DNA of 64,000 nucleotides from Vannielia litorea (GCF_900142295.1 NZ_FSRL01000001.1:1612001-1676000); one strand, 5' to 3'; shown: positions 36,037 to 45,476, counted from the stretch's first letter. Notes: generated by a model from the sequence alone, not told the origin. Translations and numbers: made by a program.

Positions 36037-37536
36037 ATGAGCCAGATCGGACATTTCATCGACGGCAAGCACACCGCCGGCACATCCGGCCGCAGCGCCG
36101 ATATCTTCAACCCCGCCACCGGCGAGGTTCAGGCCTCCGTCACCCTCGCCACCAAGGCCGAGGTCGATGACGCCGTCGCCCGCGCCGCAGAGGCCCAGAA
36201 GGAATGGGGCGCCACCAACCCGCAGCGCCGCGCCCGGGTGATGATGGCTTTCGGCGCGCTCATCAACACCCACATGGACGAGCTGGCCGAGCTGGTCGCC
36301 CGCGAGCACGGCAAGACCATCCCCGACGCCAAGGGCGATGTGCAGCGAGGCCTCGAGTTCGTCGAGGTCTGCATGGGCGCGCCCCACATGCTGAAGGGCG
36401 AATACACCAACGACGGCGGCCCCGGCATCGACCTCTACTCCATGCGCCAGCCCCTCGGCGTGGTCGCCGGCATCACCCCCTTCAACTTCCCGGCGATGAT
36501 CCCGCTGTGGAAGATGGCCGGCGCGCTGGCCTGCGGCAACGCCATGATCCTCAAGCCCTCCGAGCGCGTGCCCTCCACGGCCATGCGCCTCGCCGAACTG
36601 CTGCAGGAGGCCGGCCTGCCCGACGGCGTGCTGCAAGTGGTGAACGGTGACAAGGAAGCCGTCGATGCCCTGCTCGACAACGAGACCATCCAGGCCGTCG
36701 CCTTCGTCGGCTCCACGCCGATCGCCCAGTACATCTACGCCCGCGCCACCGCCACCGGCAAGCGCGCCCAGTGCTTCGGCGGGGCCAAGAACCACATGAT
36801 CGTCATGCCCGACGCCGACATGGACAAGGCCGCCGACGCGCTGGTGGGGGCCGCCTACGGCGCCGCCGGCGAGCGCTGCATGGCCATCTCCGTGGCCGTC
36901 CCCGTGGGCGAGAAAACCGCGGACACGCTGATCGAAAAGCTGGTGCCCCGCATCGAGGCCCTCAAGGTCGGCCCCTATACCTCCGAGAACGATGTCGATT
37001 ACGGCCCGGTCATCACCGCCGCCGCCAAGCAGCGCATCCTCGGGCTGGTCGAGTCGGGCGTGAAGCAGGGCGCCGAGCTGGTCGTCGACGGCCGCGACTT
37101 CTCGCTGCAGGGCTACGAGAACGGCTTCTTCGTCGGCCCCCACCTCTTCGACCGTGTCACCCCCGACATGGACATCTACAAGGAGGAGATCTTCGGCCCC
37201 GTCCTCACCCAGGTCCGCACCGCCAGCTACGAGGAAGCCCTCAAGCTGACGATGGACAACCCCTACGGCAACGGCACGGCGATCTATACAGCCGACGGCG
37301 ACACCGCCCGCGACTTCGCCCACCGGGTCAACGTCGGCATGGTCGGCATCAACTTCCCGATCCCGGTGCCGCTGAGCTACCACACCTTCGGCGGCTGGAA
37401 GAAATCCGGCTTCGGCGACCTCAACCAATACGGCCCCGACGCCTTCCGCTTCTACACCCGCACCAAGACCGTCACCGCCCGCTGGTTCTCGGGCATCAAG
37501 GACGGCGGCGAGTTCGCGTTCAAGCAGATGGATTGA
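36037..37536 (+). CDS. mmsA: CoA-acylating methylmalonate-semialdehyde dehydrogenase
   Basis: A 499-residue aldehyde dehydrogenase. The catalytic cysteine lies in YGAAGERCMAISVAVPVG, the cofactor region in GITPFNFPAMIPLWK, and VAFVGSTPIAQYIYARATATGKRAQCFGGAKNHMIVMPDAD is typical of MmsA. It converts methylmalonate semialdehyde and malonate semialdehyde to propionyl-CoA and acetyl-CoA in valine and inositol breakdown. AGGAGGAG precedes the ATG. The divergent LysR gene is the probable regulator. Confidence 0.95.
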   Translation: MSQIGHFIDGKHTAGTSGRSADIFNPATGEVQASVTLATKAEVDDAVARAAEAQKEWGATNPQRRARVMMAFGALINTHMDELAELVAREHGKTIPDAKGDVQRGLEFVEVCMGAPHMLKGEYTNDGGPGIDLYSMRQPLGVVAGITPFNFPAMIPLWKMAGALACGNAMILKPSERVPSTAMRLAELLQEAGLPDGVLQVVNGDKEAVDALLDNETIQAVAFVGSTPIAQYIYARATATGKRAQCFGGAKNHMIVMPDADMDKAADALVGAAYGAAGERCMAISVAVPVGEKTADTLIEKLVPRIEALKVGPYTSENDVDYGPVITAAAKQRILGLVESGVKQGAELVVDGRDFSLQGYENGFFVGPHLFDRVTPDMDIYKEEIFGPVLTQVRTASYEEALKLTMDNPYGNGTAIYTADGDTARDFAHRVNVGMVGINFPIPVPLSYHTFGGWKKSGFGDLNQYGPDAFRFYTRTKTVTARWFSGIKDGGEFAFKQMD

Positions 37537-37552
37537 GCGGGGCAGCGCGGCC

Positions 37553-37633
37553 ATGAACACCCTGCAGGCGGACTCCTACCGCCTGCAGGCACTCTGCAAA
37601 ACCGAGGTGGAAAACCTCGAGGGCATCTTGTAA
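37553..37633 (+). CDS. possible 26-residue ORF after mmsA
   Basis: ATG AAC ACC at 37553 opens a 26-residue frame (MNTLQADSYRLQALCKTEVE...) ending in TAA. Much of its first half is the inverted repeat at 37561-37589, so the frame may be an accident of that structure. No ribosome site or family match is seen. It is listed so that the mmsA-island junction is documented. Confidence 0.15.
   Translation: MNTLQADSYRLQALCKTEVENLEGIL
37561..37589. repeat. perfect 11-bp inverted repeat after mmsA
   Basis: CCTGCAGGCGG (37561-37571) and CCGCCTGCAGG (37579-37589) with a 7-base loop form a strong hairpin 25 bases after the mmsA stop. No T-run follows, so it may be a factor-dependent or 3'-protecting stem. 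It also marks the junction to the AT-richer island. Confidence 0.55.
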
Positions 37634-37649
37634 ACAAGAGCCGAATTCG

Positions 37650-38288
37650 ATGCGGAGACAAAAATTGGCGGCATGGAGAAAGCTAACGACCAGAAAACCC
37701 CGGACCAGCACGCCAATGCCTCCGGAAGAGAGGAATCATTTGAATGAGGCTTACTTAAAAGCCCAAACGATTCTTGAGTATGGCTCGGGTATCTCAACCG
37801 AATTCGCAGCAACTTTGCCCGGCAAGACGGTGTTCAGCATTGAGAGCGATAGTGCATGGTGCGAAGCACTACGGCATCGCTTGCCCGCTCCAGCTGACGG
37901 AACCCACGTGCATCTTCGCCATGTAGATATTGGTCCAACCGGGGAATGGGGGCGCCCCACCGGAACCAAACATTGGAGCGAGTTTCATACCTACCCCCTC
38001 TCAATCTGGCAGGAGCCCGGTTTTCAACAACCGGATCTTGTCCTGATCGACGGCCGCTTCAGGGTCGCGTGTTTTGCGGCAACCTGTATCTTCGCAGAGA
38101 AACCGATCAAGCTCTTGTTCGACGACTACTACCCACGACCGCGATACCATTGCGTGGAAGAAATGTTTCATCCAGTCCAGCGCATTGGCCGAATGGCGGA
38201 ATTCCATATCCAACCGCGCGCCTACACGCCGTTAGAGATTGCCAAGTTTATCACGTTCTTTTCTATGGCCTCATACGCGCCGGCTTGA
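37650..38288 (+). CDS. putative SAM-dependent methyltransferase-like protein
   Basis: A 212-residue protein whose ILEYGSGISTEFAATLPGKTVFSIESD resembles methyltransferase motifs I and II, and whose PDLVLIDGRFRVACFAATC resembles a motif IV region. The later FDDYYPRPRYHCVEEMF is unusual. The first 21 residues are basic and poorly supported; an ATG at 37713 would start at MPPEERNH and may be the real start. Base composition is clearly more AT-rich than flanking genes. It sits beside a glycosyltransferase, which suggests surface-glycan modification by transferred genes. Confidence 0.5.
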   Translation: MRRQKLAAWRKLTTRKPRTSTPMPPEERNHLNEAYLKAQTILEYGSGISTEFAATLPGKTVFSIESDSAWCEALRHRLPAPADGTHVHLRHVDIGPTGEWGRPTGTKHWSEFHTYPLSIWQEPGFQQPDLVLIDGRFRVACFAATCIFAEKPIKLLFDDYYPRPRYHCVEEMFHPVQRIGRMAEFHIQPRAYTPLEIAKFITFFSMASYAPA

Positions 38289-38301
38289 CGATCGTATCAA
38301 C

Positions 38302-39264
38302 TCACCGGCTTTCAACATGCAGTCTTTCGTGACTCGGTGCATAGTGCCGGCTCTTCAAGCCCATCGTGGCACGCAATAGGCCTGTTGCCATGCCAAACTT
38401 GAAGCCCGCATTCACAAGCGCCTTTCGTCCACGAACCGGCACCGACAGGAAGTTCAATAATGCGTCGGTCAACCGCTGCGTCGCTCTGATCCAGGTCTTT
38501 ATCGTGCTGTGTTGGCGGATCAGAACGTCATTGCTTGCTTGGTCCCTTGCACGGCCAGCGTAGTAGGAAAGCGTCAGGCGTTTCCGTGGCAGCACTTCGC
38601 TCACCCAAGCGGAGGGGGCCCATCCAATACTGGCGCCCGCACTTCGCATCTGCCGACTGAAGCGGGTATCGCTGCCACCAGTATAGCGCATCGCTTCATC
38701 AAACATCAGTCCGTGGGTGCGCACAGCGTCAATGCGCACGCACCAATTGTTCGTGTAGATATTAAGTCTGGAATCTTTGTTGGCCGCGGCATCGGCTTCG
38801 CGTCGAGTGATGTTCTTAAGCGAGCGCTCGGTCTTGTGAATGAAGACAGCTTCTTGCATTGGACTCAAGCGATCATCCGGCCGCGTAAACTCAACCGGCC
38901 CACCGCAAAGGTCCAAGCTGCGGGCCTGCATCGCTGACAGCAGATTTACCAGCCAATCCGGCTTCACCACCTCATCGTCATCCACGAAGGTCAAAAAGTC
39001 GAATCCCTGTTCCAGCGCCGCCGCCAACACCCGATTGCGCGCAAAAGGAATTCCCTTCTGCGGTTCCAGCATCAGTTGGACCGGCTCGGGCACCTCGCTC
39101 CGAAAGTTTTCCACAACATCGGAAACACGGCTCTCTTCGTCGTTCTCGCAGAATACGAACTCGATATCGGCCCCCTCCGGCCGTTCCATTCGTGCAAAAC
39201 TGTCGAGCAAGCGTTTAAGGCCCTCAGGCCGACGGCGCGTGATCGCGCCCACTGCAATACGCAA
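38302..39264 (-). CDS. family 2 glycosyltransferase
   Basis: A 320-residue GT-A fold protein. The N-terminal LRIAVGAITRRRPEGLKRLLDSF, the metal-binding TFVDDDEVVKPDW (DxD type) and GGSDTRFSRQMRSAGA are typical of family 2. A TTG at 39264 with GGGGG 7 bases upstream gives the standard N-terminus; the frame is open further, but without family match. It converges on the methyltransferase-like gene, 13 bases apart. AT-richer codon use than the surroundings suggests acquisition. The acceptor is probably a surface polysaccharide or protein. Confidence 0.8.
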   Translation of the reverse strand: MRIAVGAITRRRPEGLKRLLDSFARMERPEGADIEFVFCENDEESRVSDVVENFRSEVPEPVQLMLEPQKGIPFARNRVLAAALEQGFDFLTFVDDDEVVKPDWLVNLLSAMQARSLDLCGGPVEFTRPDDRLSPMQEAVFIHKTERSLKNITRREADAAANKDSRLNIYTNNWCVRIDAVRTHGLMFDEAMRYTGGSDTRFSRQMRSAGASIGWAPSAWVSEVLPRKRLTLSYYAGRARDQASNDVLIRQHSTIKTWIRATQRLTDALLNFLSVPVRGRKALVNAGFKFGMATGLLRATMGLKSRHYAPSHERLHVESR

Positions 39265-39529
39265 GCGAAAACCCCCTATAACTAAACCACTCTTACACGG
39301 CGCAAATCGTGATCCAGATAGCGCCCCCAATCACCGGTTGCGCCGCACACCTAAAAGCAGCCTTAGCGGGCCAATTTCCGTGGTTCAACACATTTGACCC
39401 TCAACCCCCAATCAATAGGCGAGGATCCGCTGCAAATCCGCCGGCTCCCTGCAAGGCTCCCAGGCCCTTCGCCGGTAGACAATCGGCCTGACGTCACGCA
39501 AACAGTCGGGACCCCACCAAGGATACCCC

Positions 39530-39946
39530 ATGCCCGTCACCTACCGCATCTTTCCCGAAATCGGCCTCGTCTTTGTCCGCTACGCCGGGCATGCCTCCAT
39601 TTCGGAGACCATGCAGGCTTTCGGTCGCTACATGGCGGACCCCGCCTATCGCCCCGGGCAGAAGCAGCTGGTCGATCTCTCCGCGGTCACCGGCTTCGAC
39701 ACCGACTATGCCGCCCTCCTAGCGATCCAGGCCAAAAAGGCCGAGGCGTTTCTGCGGGGGCCCGAAACGGTGATGGTCTATCACGCGCCCACGCCCGAGA
39801 CGGCGGCGATGGCCCGGCTCATCATGCGCAGCTGGGAGGAACTCGACGCCATCGTGCCGATCCTGCAGGACACCGAGCGCGGCGCCCTCGAGGTGCTGGG
39901 CCTGACCGAGACCAGCTTTTCCGCCCTCGCCCGCCGCCCCGCCTGA
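39530..39946 (+). CDS. hypothetical protein, STAS/SpoIIAA-like
   Basis: A 138-residue soluble protein starting MPVTYRIFPEIGLVFVRYAGHASISETMQAF, with alternating strands and helices and KQLVDLSAVTGFDTDYAALLAIQAKKAEAF, reminiscent of SpoIIAA-like/STAS folds. No signal peptide. AAGGA precedes the ATG. Related hypothetical proteins occur across Rhodobacteraceae. Function unknown. Confidence 0.6.
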   Translation: MPVTYRIFPEIGLVFVRYAGHASISETMQAFGRYMADPAYRPGQKQLVDLSAVTGFDTDYAALLAIQAKKAEAFLRGPETVMVYHAPTPETAAMARLIMRSWEELDAIVPILQDTERGALEVLGLTETSFSALARRPA

Positions 39947-40002
39947 CCGGGCGGAACCCCGCGCCCGCCGCCGCGTTGTCCTTTCAACCGAAAGGACACC
40001 TC

Positions 40003-40320
40003 ATGACCCGCACTGCCCTCGCCCTTCTCGCCAGCCTCGCCGCCGCGCCCCTCGCGGCCCAGACCTTCCAGAGCCCCGCCTGCCCCTCCGGCTCCACCCG
40101 CACCGGCAACGAGTGCATCGCCCCCAACGGCATCGTCACCCAGCGCTTCATCCTGCCGCAGGTCACCGCCGAAACCGACGATGGCCGCGTGGTCTACAAC
40201 CTGTCGTCCAACTCCCCTTCCGGCCTGCGCTCCATGTCGGACGGCGACCGCGTGGTGATCCGCAAGAACTCGCTCTTCGTCACCGATCTCGATGTCGACC
40301 TGACGGTGATCGCCGACTGA
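40003..40320 (+). CDS. hypothetical secreted protein
   Basis: A 105-residue protein with a signal peptide (about 1-19, cleavage after LAAQ). A small mature domain has two cysteines (SPACPSGSTRTGNECIAPNG) that could form a disulfide, then a beta-rich half (RVVYNLSSNSPSGLRSMSDGDRVVIRKNSLFVTDLDVDL). AAAGGA lies 6 bases before the ATG. No family recognised. Probably periplasmic. Confidence 0.55.
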   Translation: MTRTALALLASLAAAPLAAQTFQSPACPSGSTRTGNECIAPNGIVTQRFILPQVTAETDDGRVVYNLSSNSPSGLRSMSDGDRVVIRKNSLFVTDLDVDLTVIAD

Positions 40321-40363
40321 CGCGGCGCAAGATAGCCTCTTCCCTCCGGTATGAAACTTATAT

Positions 40364-40379
40364 ATTCTCGTATTCGAAT
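40364..40379. promoter_or_regulatory. candidate SqrR/BigR operator upstream of the DUF2892 gene
   Basis: ATTC (40364-40367), 8 bases, then GAAT (40376-40379) fits the ATTC-N8-GAAT pattern described for the sulfide-responsive ArsR-family repressors SqrR/BigR. It lies 22 bases before the DUF2892 start in a markedly AT-rich patch. The regulator gene is not in the window. Confidence 0.5.
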
Positions 40380-40401
40380 GTATTCAGTCCAGGAGGACCC
40401 C

Positions 40402-40608
40402 ATGTTCAAGTCAAATGTTGGCGGCATCGACCGCATCCTGCGCATCGTCATCGGCGCGGCGCTCATCGCGGGCTTCTTTCTCAACCGGGAGGGGGCCTGG
40501 AGCTGGCTCTACCTGCTGGGCATCATCCCGCTGGTGACCGGCCTTCTCGGCACCTGCCCGCTCTACTCGCTCCTGGGCATCAAGACATGCCCCATGCATC
40601 GCGGCTGA
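40402..40608 (+). CDS. DUF2892 inner-membrane protein
   Basis: A 68-residue protein with two membrane segments (about 11-27 and 34-54) and the family's N-terminal VGGIDRILRIVIGAALIAGF and C-terminal GTCPLYSLLGIKTC. The cysteines near the end are conserved in the family. DUF2892 domains are often fused to rhodanese sulfurtransferases or linked to sulfide-responsive operons. The upstream SqrR/BigR-like site agrees with that. AGGAGG precedes the ATG at 40402. Confidence 0.85.
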   Translation: MFKSNVGGIDRILRIVIGAALIAGFFLNREGAWSWLYLLGIIPLVTGLLGTCPLYSLLGIKTCPMHRG

Positions 40609-40730
40609 CCGCCGTCACCTTTCCGGCACATCCGCCCAACTCAAGCCCCCGTGATGAAACCCTTCACGGGAGCATGGGTTGAGCGGCATGCTCCCTTCGG
40701 GGAAGCCAATGTTGTCTGAAAGGTAAGCCC

Positions 40731-41141
40731 ATGTTCCGACTGCCCCCCCTGACAGCGGCCACCATGGCACTCTGCCTGGCGGTCGGCTCGCATGTTCTCG
40801 CCGAGAGCAAGGACAACGCAAACCCAAGGGCGGGGGCGCGCGCCGAGCAGGCGCAACCCAAGGCCACCCGCTGCCCGCCCGGCCTCGCCAAGAAGAGCCC
40901 GCCCTGCGTAGCGCCGGGCCAGGCCAAGGCATCCGCCCCCCGCGATGACAAGGCGCGCATCCGCGTGGGCCACATCCTCGACGGGCGCGATTACACCCTC
41001 GTCCGGTCCTGGCAATATGGGCTCGAGCCCGCCCCCCGCGGCTCCCGCTACGCCGTCTCCGACGGCATGCTGGTCCTGATCGACGAGGGCACCGCCGAGG
41101 TGCTGGACCTGATCCGCGCCGTCGGGCAACTGCCCGACTGA
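40731..41141 (+). CDS. hypothetical secreted RcnB-like protein
   Basis: A 136-residue protein with a signal peptide (about 1-24), a basic low-complexity region with TRCPPGLAKKSPPCVAPGQAK, and a C-terminal compact part (HILDGRDYTLVRSWQYGLEPAP..., SDGMLVLIDEGTAEVLDLI) similar to RcnB-type periplasmic proteins. AAAGG precedes the ATG. The CPPGLAKK...CVPPGQ pattern recurs in Rhodobacteraceae secreted proteins of unknown role. Confidence 0.6.
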   Translation: MFRLPPLTAATMALCLAVGSHVLAESKDNANPRAGARAEQAQPKATRCPPGLAKKSPPCVAPGQAKASAPRDDKARIRVGHILDGRDYTLVRSWQYGLEPAPRGSRYAVSDGMLVLIDEGTAEVLDLIRAVGQLPD

Positions 41142-41204
41142 CCGGCCCGGCGCCAGCCGCGGCCGAAAATGAAACCACCCGCCCTCCTGCTGCGTTCTAG
41201 GAGC

Positions 41205-41936
41205 ATGGAACGCATCAAGTCACTTCTCGTGCTCATCGCGGCGGTCACCTTCGCGGCCTCGCCCTTTTTCGTGCAGAGCTTCGCCGGCTATGACCCCTCG
41301 CTCTTTCCCGTCCCGCAGATCGACCCCCCGGTGCAGCCCGCCGGCTGGGCCTTCTCGATCTGGGGCGTGATCTACCTCTGGCTCATCGCCTCCGCCGCCT
41401 TCGGCCTCTTCGCCCGCGCGATGGACGAGGGCTGGGACCGCCCGCGCTGGCCGCTCTTCGGCGCGCTGGCGCTCGGCACCTTCTGGCTCGGCACCGCCAA
41501 TGCTTCCGCGATCTGGGCCACGGTGATGATCTTCGCCATGCTGGCCCTCGCACTCGGCGCCTGCGCCCGCGCGCCCGCGCGCGAGCCCTGGCTGCTCTCC
41601 GCGCCGCTCGGCCTCTTCGCGGGCTGGCTCACCGCCGCGAGCTTCGCCTCGCTCGGCATCACCGCGGCCGGGTATGGCCTGCTGATGGGCGAAACCGCCT
41701 GGGCCATCGCCTGCATCACCGGCGCCCTCGTTGTCGGCCTGACCGTGCTGCTGACGATCCGCCCGCACCCGACCTATGCCCTTGCCCTTGCCTGGGCGCT
41801 GGCCGCCATCGCGGTGAAGGACTGGAGCACCCACACCGACGTTGCCCTGCTGGCCGCGCTCGGGGCGCTCGCCACCCTCGCCGCCACCCTGAGCGCCCGC
41901 CTGCGCACCCGTTCCGGCGAGCGTCCGGCCCGATGA
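41205..41936 (+). CDS. TspO/MBR-like multi-pass membrane protein
   Basis: A 243-residue integral membrane protein with seven or eight hydrophobic segments. PPVQPAGWAFSIWGVIYLWL (about 41-60) resembles the conserved P-x-x-x-F-x-x-x-W start of TspO-like proteins, and TANASAIWATVMI is also present. Related proteins in Rhodobacteraceae are usually annotated as tryptophan-rich sensory or hypothetical proteins. The ATG at 41205 has AGGAG too close to be ideal. An in-frame ATG at 41169 would add 12 residues. Confidence 0.55.
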   Translation: MERIKSLLVLIAAVTFAASPFFVQSFAGYDPSLFPVPQIDPPVQPAGWAFSIWGVIYLWLIASAAFGLFARAMDEGWDRPRWPLFGALALGTFWLGTANASAIWATVMIFAMLALALGACARAPAREPWLLSAPLGLFAGWLTAASFASLGITAAGYGLLMGETAWAIACITGALVVGLTVLLTIRPHPTYALALAWALAAIAVKDWSTHTDVALLAALGALATLAATLSARLRTRSGERPAR

Positions 41937-42008
41937 GGTAATCCGGCGGAACCGTTCCGCCGTTCACGGGGTTGTCATTCAAACCCGATCAGCAACCGGA
42001 CCAAGACC

Positions 42009-42398
42009 ATGACCCGAGAGCCCCTTCTCGGCGCCCGCACAGCTGCGCCGATCCTCGCCGCACGCCCGCTCGCCAGCGGCCTTCTCCTCACCATCGCCGC
42101 CCTTCTCGCCTCCAGCCAGCCCGGCCACGCCGCCTGCCGGATCAACGTATCCGGCGCAAAGTGCGAGAGCGCGGCCCGCTTTGCCAGCGCGTCCACGGCC
42201 CCCGCGCTGCCGGTCGCCATCGGCGAGCCACTGCCCTACGAGTACATGATGCTGCTGAACAGCGAGTATTTCGGCCTGCCGCCGGTCTCCGATGGATGGG
42301 TCTACTTCCGCGTCGGCAACCGCGTGGTCCGGGCCGACTACAGCACCCGCGAGGTGTTGGAAGACGTGACCGGCCAGACCAACCGCGCCTTCTTCTAG
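42009..42398 (+). CDS. hypothetical secreted protein, RcnB-like C-terminus
   Basis: A 129-residue protein with a long N-terminal region and signal-like hydrophobic stretch (about 22-41, SSQPGHAACR). The mature part has two cysteines and a C-terminal half (YMMLLNSEYFGLPPVSDGWVYFRVGNRVVRADYSTREVLEDVT) that resembles the RcnB periplasmic domain. Probably periplasmic. Nickel or cobalt function of RcnB cannot be inferred because its metal-binding residues are not obvious. Confidence 0.55.
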   Translation: MTREPLLGARTAAPILAARPLASGLLLTIAALLASSQPGHAACRINVSGAKCESAARFASASTAPALPVAIGEPLPYEYMMLLNSEYFGLPPVSDGWVYFRVGNRVVRADYSTREVLEDVTGQTNRAFF

Positions 42399-42476
42399 GC
42401 TTGCCAGGGCGTTACCCCACCGACCCCGCACATTAACACCGCGATTTGCGCCTCATGTGCGCTGATCGCGTATGTA

Positions 42477-42509
42477 TGGGTTGTGCATGGGTTGTGTATC
42501 GGTTGTGCC
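42477..42509. repeat. 11-base tandem repeat, three units
   Basis: TGGGTTGTGCA, TGGGTTGTGTA and TCGGTTGTGCC follow each other at 42477-42487, 42488-42498 and 42499-42509, just beyond the uvrA stop. The 11-base period equals about one helical turn. No function is known. Confidence 0.6.
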
Positions 42510-42514
42510 TGTGG

Positions 42515-45376
42515 CTATTCCGCCGCAACCCGCTTGGCCGCCAGCAACTCCTTAAGGTAACGCCCGGTGTGGCTGGCCTCGACCTCGGCGACCTCCTCCG
42601 GTGTGCCGGTGGCCACCACGGTGCCGCCGCCGTCGCCGCCCTCGGGGCCGATGTCGATGATGTGGTCCGCGGTCTTGATGACGTCGAGATTGTGCTCGAT
42701 CACCACCACGGAGTTGCCCTGGTCGACCAATTCATGCAGCACTTCCAACAGCTTGCGCACGTCTTCGAAGTGCAGGCCGGTGGTCGGCTCGTCGAGGATG
42801 TAGAGCGTGCGCCCGGTGGACCGCTTGGCAAGCTCCTTCGAGAGCTTCACCCGCTGCGCCTCGCCGCCGCTCAGCGTGGTCGCCTGCTGGCCCACCTTGA
42901 TGTAGCCAAGGCCCACCCGCACCAGCGCATCCATCTTCTCCCGGATGCTCGGCACCGCCTTGAAGAACTCCTGCGCGTCCTCCACTGTCATGTCAAGAAC
43001 GTCGGCTATGCTCTTGCCTTTGAACCTTATTTCCAGCGTCTCGCGGTTGTAACGCTTGCCCTGGCAGGTCTCGCAGGTGACATAGACATCCGGCAGGAAA
43101 TGCATCTCGATCTTGATGACTCCGTCGCCCTGGCACGCCTCGCAGCGCCCCCCCTTCACGTTGAAGGAGAACCGCCCCGGCTTGTAGCCCCGCGCCTTCG
43201 CCTCCGGCAGCCCGGCAAACCAGTCGCGGATCGGGGTGAAGGCCCCGGTGTAAGTCGCTGGATTGCTTCGCGGAGTCCGGCCAATGGGCCGCTGGTCGAT
43301 GTCGATCACCTTGTCGAGCAGTTCCAGCCCCTTGATCGTCTCGCAGGGCGCCGGGGTCTGGCGCGCGCCGTTGAGCCGCATGGAGGCGGTCTTGAACAGG
43401 GTCTCGATCGTGAGCGTCGACTTGCCGCCACCGGAAACCCCTGAAACACATACGAATTTCGCCAGCGGGAAATCCACGTCGATGCCCTTGAGGTTGTTGC
43501 CCGTGGCCTTCTTGACGGTGAGCTTCTTCTTGTTTCCCGTCCTGCGTTCGGTGGGTACAGGAATTTCACGCTTTCCGCTGAGATACTGCCCGGTGACCGA
43601 CTTCGGGTTGGCCGCGATCTCGGCCGGCGTGCCATGCGCCACCACTTCGCCGCCATGCACCCCCGCGCCCGGCCCGATGTCGAACACGTAATCGGCCTCG
43701 CGAATGGCCTCCTCGTCGTGTTCCACCACGATGACGGTGTTGCCCTGGTCGCGCAGGTTTTTCAGGGTTTCCAGCAGGCGGCCGTTGTCGCGCTGGTGCA
43801 AGCCGATAGAGGGTTCGTCGAGCACGTAGAGCACGCCCGTGAGGCCAGAGCCGATCTGGCTTGCCAGCCGGATCCGCTGGCTCTCGCCCCCCGACAGCGT
43901 GCCACTTGAACGCGACAGCGTAAGATACTCCAATCCCACGTTATTCAGGAATCCGAGCCGCTCGCGGATTTCCTTCAGGATGGCCCGTGCGATCTCGTTC
44001 TTCTGCTTGCTCAGCGCCTCCGGGGCCGCCTCGATCCAGGCCAGCGCCTCGCGGATCGAGAGCTGCACCACCTGCCCCACGTGGTCGCCCGCGATCTTCA
44101 CCGCCAGGGCTTCCTCCCGCAGCCGGTAGCCGCCACAGGCGCCGCAGGGCCGGTTGTTCTGAAACCGCTCGAACTCCTCGCGGATCCAGTTGCTGTCGGT
44201 CTCCCGATAGCGCCGCTCCATATTGGGGATCACCCCCTCGAAGGGCCGCGAAATCTCGTAGACCCGCCCGCCCTCGTCGTAGCGAAACTTGATCTCCTCC
44301 TCGCCCGACCCGTACAGAAAGACCTGCTGCACATGCGCCGGAACGTCCTTCCAGCGGGCGTTCTTGTCAAAGTCGTAGTGCTTGGCAATGGCCTGGATCG
44401 TCTGAAGAAAATACGGGCTCTTGCCCTTTCGCCACGGCGCCAGCGCGCCATCGGCGATCTTCAGCGCCTGGTCCGGCACCACCAGCCGTTCGTCGAAGAA
44501 CAGCTCCACCCCGAGGCCGTCGCACTCCGGGCAAGCCCCGAAGGGCGCGTTGAACGAAAACAGCCGCGGCTCGATCTCGGGGATGGTGAAGCCACTGACC
44601 GGGCAGGCGAAGTTCTCGCTGAATGTGATCCGCTCCGGCTCCTCGTCCGCCGCCACGGCCGTCTCCAGAATGGCAATGCCCGAGGCGAGGTCCAGCGCCG
44701 TGCGGAACGAATCCGCCAGCCGGGTCTCGATCCCTTCCTTCACCACGATCCGGTCCACCACCACGTCAATGTCATGCCGGAACTTCTTGTCGAGCTTCGG
44801 CGCCTCATCCAGCTCGTAGAAGGCGCCATTCACCTTCACCCGCTGAAAGCCCTGCTTGCGCAACTCGAGGAATTCCTTGCGATATTCCCCCTTCCGGTCG
44901 CGCACGATGGGCGCCAGCAGGTAGGCCCGCGTGCCCTCGGGCATGGTCATCACCCGGTCCACCATGTCCTGCACCTGCTGCGCCTCGATCGGCAGCCCGG
45001 TGGCGGGGCTGTAGGGCGTGCCCGCGCGGGCGAAGAGCAGGCGGAGGTAGTCGTAGATCTCCGTCACCGTGCCCACGGTCGAGCGGGGGTTCTTGCTCGT
45101 GGTCTTCTGCTCGATGGAGATCGCCGGGGAGAGGCCGCTGATGTGGTCCACATCAGGTTTTTCCATCATGTCGAGGAATTGCCGGGCATAGGCGCTCAGG
45201 CTCTCGACATAGCGCCGCTGCCCTTCCGCGTAGATCGTGTCGAAGGCCAGCGACGACTTGCCCGACCCCGAGAGCCCGGTGATCACCACCAGCTGGTCGC
45301 GCGGAATGTCCACGTCGATGCCCTTGAGGTTATGCTCCCGCGCACCCCGCACCTCGATATGCTTCAACTCGGCCAT
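42515..45376 (-). CDS. uvrA: excinuclease ABC subunit A
   Basis: A 953-residue ABC-type ATPase of nucleotide excision repair. The Walker A loops are [11 protein letters not shown] near the N-terminus and [10 protein letters not shown] in the second half. Two zinc modules are visible ([28 protein letters not shown] and CEACQGDG...CETCQGKRY), and signature motifs LSGGE occur twice. It recognises bulky DNA lesions with UvrB. The start at 45376 gives [21 protein letters not shown]. The frame is open further, but that extension is not part of UvrA. Confidence 0.97.
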   Translation of the reverse strand: MAELKHIEVRGAREHNLKGIDVDIPRDQLVVITGLSGSGKSSLAFDTIYAEGQRRYVESLSAYARQFLDMMEKPDVDHISGLSPAISIEQKTTSKNPRSTVGTVTEIYDYLRLLFARAGTPYSPATGLPIEAQQVQDMVDRVMTMPEGTRAYLLAPIVRDRKGEYRKEFLELRKQGFQRVKVNGAFYELDEAPKLDKKFRHDIDVVVDRIVVKEGIETRLADSFRTALDLASGIAILETAVAADEEPERITFSENFACPVSGFTIPEIEPRLFSFNAPFGACPECDGLGVELFFDERLVVPDQALKIADGALAPWRKGKSPYFLQTIQAIAKHYDFDKNARWKDVPAHVQQVFLYGSGEEEIKFRYDEGGRVYEISRPFEGVIPNMERRYRETDSNWIREEFERFQNNRPCGACGGYRLREEALAVKIAGDHVGQVVQLSIREALAWIEAAPEALSKQKNEIARAILKEIRERLGFLNNVGLEYLTLSRSSGTLSGGESQRIRLASQIGSGLTGVLYVLDEPSIGLHQRDNGRLLETLKNLRDQGNTVIVVEHDEEAIREADYVFDIGPGAGVHGGEVVAHGTPAEIAANPKSVTGQYLSGKREIPVPTERRTGNKKKLTVKKATGNNLKGIDVDFPLAKFVCVSGVSGGGKSTLTIETLFKTASMRLNGARQTPAPCETIKGLELLDKVIDIDQRPIGRTPRSNPATYTGAFTPIRDWFAGLPEAKARGYKPGRFSFNVKGGRCEACQGDGVIKIEMHFLPDVYVTCETCQGKRYNRETLEIRFKGKSIADVLDMTVEDAQEFFKAVPSIREKMDALVRVGLGYIKVGQQATTLSGGEAQRVKLSKELAKRSTGRTLYILDEPTTGLHFEDVRKLLEVLHELVDQGNSVVVIEHNLDVIKTADHIIDIGPEGGDGGGTVVATGTPEEVAEVEASHTGRYLKELLAAKRVAAE

Positions 45377-45476
45377 GTCACCCCCGGCACTTTGACAAGG
45401 CCCACAGATAGGGGGAACGGGACGAGTCTCCAACACAAAAGTGAGAACAAAGAGTGAATGTGCTGTCAGCTTCCTG

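Noticed and set aside
45434-45448. Possible LexA box (GTTC-N7-GTTC) ahead of uvrA
   Set aside because: Only one GTTC half-site is present on the minus strand; the second half-site at the required spacing does not match.
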